Shown: one piece after another, positions 58,761-64,000 of the stretch
Numbering within the stretch: position 1 is the first letter of the stretch
Layout: each line of letters starts with the position of its first letter
From: Bin87 sp965204905
GTDB taxonomy: Bacteria; Chloroflexota; Dehalococcoidia; Lucifugimonadales; UBA3495
Length of the DNA: 64,000 bases
Reading direction: 5' to 3'
Assembly (NCBI GenBank): GCA_965204905.1
Contig: OZ242042.1
Coordinates: forward strand, 1,240,001-1,304,000
Notes under the pieces: model-generated
Told to the model about the DNA's origin: nothing
Databases searched by the model: none
The model's input: the letters and a program-made list of their open reading frames with translations, nothing else
Program-made: the position numbers and the translations under genes

Positions 58761-58796
58761 CCCTCACCCAAGCCTCTCCCATCATAGGGAGAGGGA
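58761..58796. repeat. CCCTCTCCC-type palindromic repeat, copy 4 (reversed)
   Basis: CCCTCACCCAAGCCTCTCCC followed by ATCATA and GGGAGAGGG, the reverse orientation of copies 1-3. It lies directly behind the enoyl-CoA hydratase stop. Confidence 0.8.
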
Positions 58797-59585
58797 TTAC
58801 TTCAGTTGCCAATTGGGCCGGCGCTTCTCCGCAAACGCGCGTGGCCCTTCCTTGCTGTCTTCCGTGGTCAAAATGTAGTCGTAGGCCACATAGGTCTTGG
58901 CGCTGACTTCGGCGATGGACATGTCCAGGCTGCTGTACGCCAGCTCTTTGATGGTTCGGACTGCCAGCGGCGCATTCTGCGCGATGCTTTCCGCCATCCT
59001 GATTGCTTCCGGCACCAGTTCGTCGGCAGGAACCACCTTGTTCAGGAAGCCCATCTCCTTAACGCGCTCTGCGGGCAACAGGTCGGCGGTCATCACCAAC
59101 TCCAATACGTTGGAGATTCCGATCATCTTGGTCAGCTCTACCGCAAAGGGCGGCATCAGGCTCCACTTGGTTTCGGTGATGCCCAAGCGCGCGTTGTCGG
59201 CGGCGAGACGAACGTCGCACATCTGGGCGATAGACCATCCGCCGGCGGCGGCGGCCCCGTTGACGGCAGCCACCAGCGGTTTCGTAGGGCGTTCCCACAT
59301 GTGCGGCTTGTTAGGCGACATGCTGTTTTCGGCGCGGGCCTGTACGCCTTCGGCGTTATCCGCCGCGCGCTCCTTCAGGTCGCGCCCAGCGCAGAAATTG
59401 CGGCCGGATCCCGTGACGACCGCCACCCAAGCCTCGTCATCCTCGTTGTCGAAGTGGTTGATGACTTCCTGGAGTTCCCGCCGGAGCTGGCGATTGATCG
59501 CGTTGGAAGCTTCGGGCCGGTTCAATGTGATGACGGCGACGTGGTTATCCGTCCCGGTCTTTTCGTAGAGTATGGTTTCAGGCAT
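58797..59585 (-). CDS. Enoyl-CoA hydratase/isomerase family protein
   Basis: A 262-residue crotonase. VAVITLNRPEASNAINRQLR, then FCAGRDLKERA (first oxyanion-hole loop, about 64-74), PLVAAVNGAAAAGGWSIAQM (second loop) and ADLLPAERVKEMGFLNKVVP are present. Crotonases hydrate enoyl-CoA or perform related isomerisations and C-C cleavage. The residues at the usual glutamate positions cannot be judged without alignment. ATG 59585 is chosen because the domain starts there. Confidence 0.87.
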   Translation of the reverse strand: MPETILYEKTGTDNHVAVITLNRPEASNAINRQLRRELQEVINHFDNEDDEAWVAVVTGSGRNFCAGRDLKERAADNAEGVQARAENSMSPNKPHMWERPTKPLVAAVNGAAAAGGWSIAQMCDVRLAADNARLGITETKWSLMPPFAVELTKMIGISNVLELVMTADLLPAERVKEMGFLNKVVPADELVPEAIRMAESIAQNAPLAVRTIKELAYSSLDMSIAEVSAKTYVAYDYILTTEDSKEGPRAFAEKRRPNWQLK

Positions 59586-59637
59586 TGTAGTTTGGTCTCC
59601 TTGATCAAACTGGTCGTGGTGATAATCCCTGCCGGCG

Positions 59638-59997
59638 TCAGGCATAATGGCCCAGGTATTGACCGCCGATGACGTGCAGATGACCGTGGGATTGACTTTG
59701 CAATCCATCATAGCCGAAATTGGACAGGATACGAAAACCGTTGGGGCAATACATGCAACCAAGGGTGGTTGCCACGTCCCCGATCCTGGTCAAAATACCG
59801 CTGCTCCACAGTTCCAGCTGGCTCATGTGCCGCCTGGGCATTACCAACAGCATGATAGGCACCCACGTCAGTCGGTTGACTATGGCGATGATGTCATTGT
59901 CCAGATACCTGATTCTAGCCGGCTCACGGCCGGCCACTATCTCGCAGAATACGCAATAGGGTGTGGTTGGTGATGGGGTGGAGTTGCTGTTGGTCAT
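59638..59997 (-). CDS. HIT-family nucleotide-binding protein
   Basis: A 119-residue HIT protein. The start YCVFCEIVAGREPARIRYLD is typical, and the histidine triad is seen as SHGHLHVIGGQ near the C-terminus. HIT proteins hydrolyse nucleotide conjugates such as AMP-lysine or Ap4A. The start is ATG 59997. The protein is slightly shorter than average at the C-terminus. Confidence 0.85.
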   Translation of the reverse strand: MTNSNSTPSPTTPYCVFCEIVAGREPARIRYLDNDIIAIVNRLTWVPIMLLVMPRRHMSQLELWSSGILTRIGDVATTLGCMYCPNGFRILSNFGYDGLQSQSHGHLHVIGGQYLGHYA

Positions 59998-60182
59998 TTT
60001 GCTTCTTGTTAACCTTCGGTCGATGCGTAAGTAGTAAGTATCGTCTGCCTGATTGTAACGCATTTCGAGGCGTCAGCATTGACGATAATCTGCGGACACT
60101 ACACGCACTGGCGCAAGTGTGGGGACGTTATAATGTTGACGAGAGCATGATTCACCGTCGCAACTATCCATAACCATGAAAA

Positions 60183-61241
60183 ATGAAACTGCGCATTGAT
60201 AATCCATTCGCCGGCCTCGGTGCATCGACTATATCCCGGCTGGCTGTCTTTCTTGGAGTAATAGCGTGCGGCGCAGTAGCCGCCGGCTGCTTCGTCGGCC
60301 AGTGGTTCGGTGGAGGGGATCTGCCGCAAATCGCCTATATCTCTTCCGACGGGCAGCAAACCCAGGCGTGGATCAGCGAACCCGGCGGGGATGATCCCGT
60401 CAGCATTTCTCCTCCCAACGCTGTCGCTAAGTTCATTCGCTGGTCCCCGGAACAACGTTACGTCGCTTGGGTAGCCGGCGGAGATGTCGCGCTGTTGATG
60501 CTGTACGATGTCGAAACGAAAGAAACTCAGTTACTGGTTTCCGGTGTGGACGAATCCCAGCCCCCGGTCTGGGCGCCGGAAGCCGACCGCATTGCCTACG
60601 TGTCCGACGCTGCGGACTCTCCGGACATATACATGGTGGAGTTGGCAACCGGCGAACAAACCCGGCTCACCTTCAGCGATGAAAGGGAAAAGGTCGGAAG
60701 CTGGTCCCCGGACGGTCAATGGCTGGTCTTCACCCAGGAAGGTCGCAAGGGACTTTTGCTGCGCAATCCTACAGGTGTAAACCTCATCGAACTGACCGAC
60801 AGCGAGGACGGCAATCCGGTGTGGTCGCCTAAGGGAGACCGTATCGCCTTTTTGCGCGATACCGATGATGGGCGGGATATCTACGTTCTCCGTCCCACTA
60901 AAGACGATTGGGCCGACGACACCGACGAGTTGGCGGTCGCTGACACTGAGTATGACGAAACCGATCCCTCTTGGTCGGCGGACGGCCGCCGGCTGGCCTT
61001 CGTAGTCAATTTCGATGACCAATCCGAGATATTCACCGTCTTGGTGGACGGCTCCGAACGGAAGCAACTAACCTACAACACCGCCGACGATCTGATGCCG
61101 GATTGGTCTCAATCCGGAGATAAAATCGTGTTTGTATCTTTCGCGTATGGCAACTCCGAGATTCTGTACATGAACCGCGATGGCACGGAACAAACGCGAT
61201 TGACTACCAACGAAGGCACGGATACTCAGCCGGATTGGTAG
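60183..61241 (+). CDS. TolB-like beta-propeller lipoprotein
   Basis: A 352-residue exported protein. A hydrophobic segment (about 19-35) ends in AVAAGC, a lipobox with C36, so it is probably a lipoprotein. Several PD40/WD40-like repeats follow (GSWSPDGQWLVFTQ, NPVWSPKGDRIAFLRD, DPSWSADGRRLAFVVN, MPDWSQSGDKIVFVS). The layout is that of TolB or of surface receptors and proteases' propeller domains. A TATAAT at 60127-60132 could be its -10 box. Confidence 0.82.
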   Translation: MKLRIDNPFAGLGASTISRLAVFLGVIACGAVAAGCFVGQWFGGGDLPQIAYISSDGQQTQAWISEPGGDDPVSISPPNAVAKFIRWSPEQRYVAWVAGGDVALLMLYDVETKETQLLVSGVDESQPPVWAPEADRIAYVSDAADSPDIYMVELATGEQTRLTFSDEREKVGSWSPDGQWLVFTQEGRKGLLLRNPTGVNLIELTDSEDGNPVWSPKGDRIAFLRDTDDGRDIYVLRPTKDDWADDTDELAVADTEYDETDPSWSADGRRLAFVVNFDDQSEIFTVLVDGSERKQLTYNTADDLMPDWSQSGDKIVFVSFAYGNSEILYMNRDGTEQTRLTTNEGTDTQPDW

Positions 61242-61281
61242 CGGATACCTCTCGCTGACCACTGCGCGCCCGACTTCTTTG

Positions 61282-61896
61282 ATGCTCACGCCTGCCCCAG
61301 ATATTGACCCTGCCGATTGCGGGCCCATGCTCGCGGGGTTGAGCGCTCCTTTGGCGGCTGTGTCAGTCCGTTCAGGCGACATCGTAAATGCGCAGATCGC
61401 GGTGGCAATCACCGCCGCATCTATCGTTATTCAGCGCCCCCGGTTGATCGTTCAGATCTACCATACCAATTACACGCATGATCTCATCGCCGCCAGCGGA
61501 GTTCTCGCCGTCAACTTCCTGAACCAGGGACAACTGCCGCTGATCTGGGAGTTGGGGATGCGGTCAGGGCGTGATTCCGATAAGCTCGAGGATGTTCCGT
61601 ACACAACCGGAGTAACCGGCAGTCCTCTGCTGGAAGGTTGTTTTGGCTATCTCGACTGCAGCGTCGTTAACGCCATGGATGGTGGCGATATGACTGCGTT
61701 CCTGGTGGAAGCGCTGCTGGCCGAAACCATTGGTGGAGAACGCATGACGTGGCGGGATGCGCGCCCGCGACTGCCTCAGCGATGGGCTGAAGAGTGGGAC
61801 CGCAAAATCGCGGGCGAAATGGACGTTTCGTTGGCGAACATGGGCCAGATTGACCCAGCGGCGTGGGCCAGCCTGACCAGTACCCTGCCCCGCTAG
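61282..61896 (+). CDS. Flavin reductase-like (FMN-binding split barrel) protein
   Basis: A 204-residue protein of the flavin reductase/flavoredoxin group. RPRLIVQIYHTNYTHDLIAA, then SGVLAVNFLNQGQLPLIWEL, matches the FMN-site region. GYLDCSVVNAMDGGDMTAFL is the next strand. It could supply reduced flavin to the monooxygenases in this window, but there is no operon link. ATG 61282 is used; a TTG lies three bases upstream. Confidence 0.72.
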   Translation: MLTPAPDIDPADCGPMLAGLSAPLAAVSVRSGDIVNAQIAVAITAASIVIQRPRLIVQIYHTNYTHDLIAASGVLAVNFLNQGQLPLIWELGMRSGRDSDKLEDVPYTTGVTGSPLLEGCFGYLDCSVVNAMDGGDMTAFLVEALLAETIGGERMTWRDARPRLPQRWAEEWDRKIAGEMDVSLANMGQIDPAAWASLTSTLPR

Positions 61897-61944
61897 GGAT
61901 GCTACAATTGTGATGCCGTTGGCCGGCCCTTTTCGGATTTCATA

Positions 61945-63114
61945 ATGAGCAATCACTCTGTTGACACAGTTATGGACGACGCTATTGCCGGTGTCGTGGC
62001 GCGCATTCACGATACGCCGGAACAATCCGTTCTGGCCGTTGCGGGGGCCGGCAACTATGCCATTGCCTGGTTGCTCGGCGTTGGCGGCGCGTCGCGCACT
62101 GTTTTGGAAACTCGAGTGCCCTACGGGTACCTTGCCATGACCGATTTTCTTGGCGGGTATGCCCCTGACCAGACCGTCTCGGCCGATACCGCCCGCCGCA
62201 TGGCCCGCTCCGCCTGGAAGCGAGGACTGGCCTTGCGGGAGTACGATGCGCCCATCGTCGGTTTGGGCTGCACCGCGACCATCGCCACTGACCGCACCAA
62301 GCGCGGCGACCACCGAGCCTTCATTGCCACTTGGGACGACGCCGGCATCGTAACCGATGCTGTGATCCTGGAAAAAGGTCTGCGAGACCGGGCCGGCGAA
62401 GAAGACGTCGTAAGCCGGTTGGTAATCGCCGCTTTAGCCCGTGCGTGTGGCATTGACGCAGAAATTGACCTCCGCTTGGCGCCCGGAGAAAGCGTGTCCA
62501 CGCAGAGGAGCGCCCATGCGGGTTCCATCCAACAGCTATTAGACGGTGAAGTCGAATGGGTGACTGTACGTCCCGATGGCAGCATAGGCGCGGAGGACGA
62601 ACCGCCTGTCGCCTTGCTGCCCGGTTCGTTCAACCCACTGCATCGCGGACACAAGGAGTTGGCTTCGGCTGCGTCCCAGGCATTAGGCGTTCCGGTATCC
62701 TACGAGCTATCGGTGGTCAACGTGGATAAGCCACCGCTGGAATTGGCTGAGGTTCAACGCCGGGTGGCCCAGTTCCAAGATGCTGGTACGGTGGTGTTGA
62801 CCAGGGCTGAAACCTTCCACAAAAAAGCGCAACTTTTCCCGGGTTGCAGGTTCATACTAGGTTGGGACACCGCTGCTCGGTTGATCCAACCCCGATACTA
62901 CGATGACTCTGAGTCGGCAATGCTTACCGCGCTGGCGGAAATGTGGGGTTTGGGCTGCCGGTTTTCCGTGGCTGGCAGAGTAGATGGTGCGGGCGTGTTT
63001 CGCACACTGGCAGACGTAAACCTGCCCACAGGTTTCCACCCCCTGTTCTCAGACATACCGGAAAGCGCCTTCCGGTCAGACTTATCATCCACCGCCATCC
63101 GCGACGCTGGGTAA
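61945..63114 (+). CDS. CinA-C-like domain fused to a nucleotidyltransferase domain
   Basis: A 389-residue fusion. Residues about 8-165 resemble the CinA C-terminal (nicotinamide-nucleotide amidase) domain: YAIAWLLGVGGASRTVLETR, VGLGCTATIATDRTKRGDHR. Residues about 222-389 form a nucleotidyltransferase of the NadD/NMNAT type: LLPGSFNPLHRGHKEL (H-x-G-H, 233-236) and the end FRSDLSSTAIRD, equal to the I-S-S-T-x-I-R motif. The two halves suggest one enzyme that deamidates and adenylylates nicotinamide nucleotides; activities are inferred. It precedes nuoA by 74 bases. Confidence 0.75.
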   Translation: MSNHSVDTVMDDAIAGVVARIHDTPEQSVLAVAGAGNYAIAWLLGVGGASRTVLETRVPYGYLAMTDFLGGYAPDQTVSADTARRMARSAWKRGLALREYDAPIVGLGCTATIATDRTKRGDHRAFIATWDDAGIVTDAVILEKGLRDRAGEEDVVSRLVIAALARACGIDAEIDLRLAPGESVSTQRSAHAGSIQQLLDGEVEWVTVRPDGSIGAEDEPPVALLPGSFNPLHRGHKELASAASQALGVPVSYELSVVNVDKPPLELAEVQRRVAQFQDAGTVVLTRAETFHKKAQLFPGCRFILGWDTAARLIQPRYYDDSESAMLTALAEMWGLGCRFSVAGRVDGAGVFRTLADVNLPTGFHPLFSDIPESAFRSDLSSTAIRDAG

Positions 63115-63188
63115 CCGGGTGATTTGACACCCTAAACGGGCGTTGGTAGGATTTCGCCGTTTGAGCCTCCATTTCTGTACGGCCTAGA

Positions 63189-63611
63189 ATGTTGATCCCG
63201 ACAAACATCCCAATCCTCCAGGCCTTCAACCCGACCGCCTACGCGGGCAACTGGTTGGCGGTGGTTATAGCCGTCCTTATTGCTCTGGCCGCTATTGGGG
63301 CTATGTTCGCGGGATCACAGCTTCTTTCTGCCCGGCGGCGTTCCGCTGAGAAACTGACCACCTATGAATGTGGAATTCCCCCCACTCCGTTCGCTTGGTC
63401 CAACATCAATATCCGTTTTTACATCTTTGCTATCCTGTTCCTCATATTTGACGTGGAGGCGGTGTTCCTGTTCCCGTGGGCGGTGGTGTTCATTAAGGAA
63501 CAGGCAGCCGGCAACCCGATTCCGTTCTACGCCATGATCCTCTTCCTGGCGATGTTGTTCTTCGCGGTGATCTACGGGTGGCGCAAGGGGGTGCTCGATT
63601 GGCAGAAGTGA
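63189..63611 (+). CDS. nuoA: NADH-quinone oxidoreductase subunit A
   Basis: A 140-residue membrane subunit of complex I. Three membrane helices (about 22-45, 78-98 and 110-130) are seen. TTYECGIPPTPFAWSNINIR between helices 1 and 2 contains the conserved loop cysteine, and FYIFAILFLIFDVEAVFLFP is the hallmark of helix 2. It is the first gene of the nuo operon; its stop overlaps the start of nuoB (GTGA). Confidence 0.95.
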   Translation: MLIPTNIPILQAFNPTAYAGNWLAVVIAVLIALAAIGAMFAGSQLLSARRRSAEKLTTYECGIPPTPFAWSNINIRFYIFAILFLIFDVEAVFLFPWAVVFIKEQAAGNPIPFYAMILFLAMLFFAVIYGWRKGVLDWQK

Positions 63612-64000
63612 CTTCACAGTCTGGCGAGACCCCATCGCCGTTGGCTCTGCCGCCGCAGCCAACCGAGATTATCCTCGGCTCCGGCAACCGACCCGGTCCC
63701 AGCCTGCTCAATCAGGCCGCCGAGGGACGAGTGCCCGGTGTTATCACTACCACCACAGAACAGCTATTTGCCATGGCGCGCAAATCATCCCTGTGGACGC
63801 TAAGCTTTGGGTTGGCCTGCTGCGCTATCGAGATGATCTCCACCTACATGGCGCACCACGACTTTGACCGTTTTGGCGTGGTAACCTGGCCCTCTCCTCG
63901 CCAATCTGATGTGATGATCGTGGCCGGTACTGTGGTCAAGAAGATGGCCGAGCCCATTCGCCTGCTGTACGAACAGATGCCGGAACCGAAATGGGTGATC
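63608..64000 (+). CDS. nuoB: NADH-quinone oxidoreductase subunit B, N-terminal part
   Basis: Open from GTG 63608 to the window edge (131 codons). MARKSSLWTLSFGLACCAIE holds the paired cysteines that bind cluster N2, and DFDRFGVVTWPSPRQSDVMI and GTVVKKMAEPIRLLYEQM follow as in NuoB. The first 30 residues are a Pro-rich extension. The GTG is the natural coupled start; a TTG nine bases upstream is also in frame. The rest of the gene lies outside. Confidence 0.95.
   Translation, partial: MTSQSGETPSPLALPPQPTEIILGSGNRPGPSLLNQAAEGRVPGVITTTTEQLFAMARKSSLWTLSFGLACCAIEMISTYMAHHDFDRFGVVTWPSPRQSDVMIVAGTVVKKMAEPIRLLYEQMPEPKWVI

Noticed and set aside
58806..59672. A 288-codon open frame antisense to the enoyl-CoA hydratase gene
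   Set aside because: Shadow frame; the crotonase motifs on the reverse strand are unmistakable.
59586..59762. Longer enoyl-CoA hydratase start
   Set aside because: The extra residues overlap the HIT gene on the same strand and do not match crotonases.

Overview
This is a GC-rich bacterial chromosome segment with dense gene packing, frequent GTG and TTG starts, many ATGA/GTGA gene overlaps and several families of short palindromic repeats, but no transposase, integrase, phage gene or CRISPR array. The gene content suggests a member of the Chloroflexota, perhaps of the SAR202/Dehalococcoidia type. It includes two luciferase-like flavin monooxygenases, an HpaB-type hydroxylase, a DUF1800-DUF1501-NHL operon, many Uma2 genes, several MDR dehydrogenases, and nuoA/nuoB. 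That placement is inference; no rRNA gene is present to settle it.

Layout. 0-7.9 kb: a cut-off HpaB-like hydroxylase, a sarcosine/dimethylglycine-type methyltransferase, tRNA-Ile(GAT) with its own promoter, DUF1801, an Eis-like acetyltransferase, VOC and HIBADH-family proteins, a zinc alcohol dehydrogenase, and a GrdB/PrdB-like reductase interrupted by an in-frame TGA that looks like selenocysteine. 7.9-12.8 kb (reverse): two MscS channels, a sirtuin, RecF and a Fur-family regulator. 12.9-20 kb (reverse): the NHL/DUF1501/DUF1800 operon with a palindrome in each gap, a methyltransferase-like protein, a CoA-binding protein, a cupin, a decayed toxin-antitoxin pair and an SMP-30 protein. 20-25.8 kb (forward): an orphan DNA methyltransferase, Uma2, thioredoxin reductase, an MBL hydrolase and a dialkylglycine-decarboxylase-like enzyme. 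25.9-35.8 kb (reverse): a late-pathway cobalamin operon (cbiA, cobO, cobT, cobS, cbiB, cobD, cobC) behind a promoter, a cobalamin riboswitch and an intrinsic terminator, with three Uma2 genes inserted and an unknown first gene. 35.9-46.7 kb: CCA-adding enzyme, MDR oxidoreductase, proS with a PIN/FitA toxin-antitoxin module, a TPR protein, an acyl-CoA-dehydrogenase-like flavoprotein, a frameshifted RelE-type toxin with its antitoxin, and ispG. 46.7-52 kb: repeat-rich, gene-poor ground around an xdhC-orf-mocA group. 52-64 kb: two luciferase-like monooxygenases, aminotransferase, a peroxiredoxin-like gene with TGA at the active-site cysteine, Uma2, hydrolase, enoyl-CoA hydratase, HIT protein, a beta-propeller lipoprotein, flavin reductase, a CinA-nucleotidyltransferase fusion, and the start of the complex I operon.

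The most notable result is the pair of probable selenoprotein genes (6650-7852 and 54965-55453). In each, a TGA replaces a redox cysteine in a U-x-x-C motif, the frame stays open and family-like on both sides, and a hairpin follows the TGA. Standard gene calling would split or truncate both. No selA, selB, selC or selD is visible here, so the decoding machinery must lie elsewhere if the reading is right.
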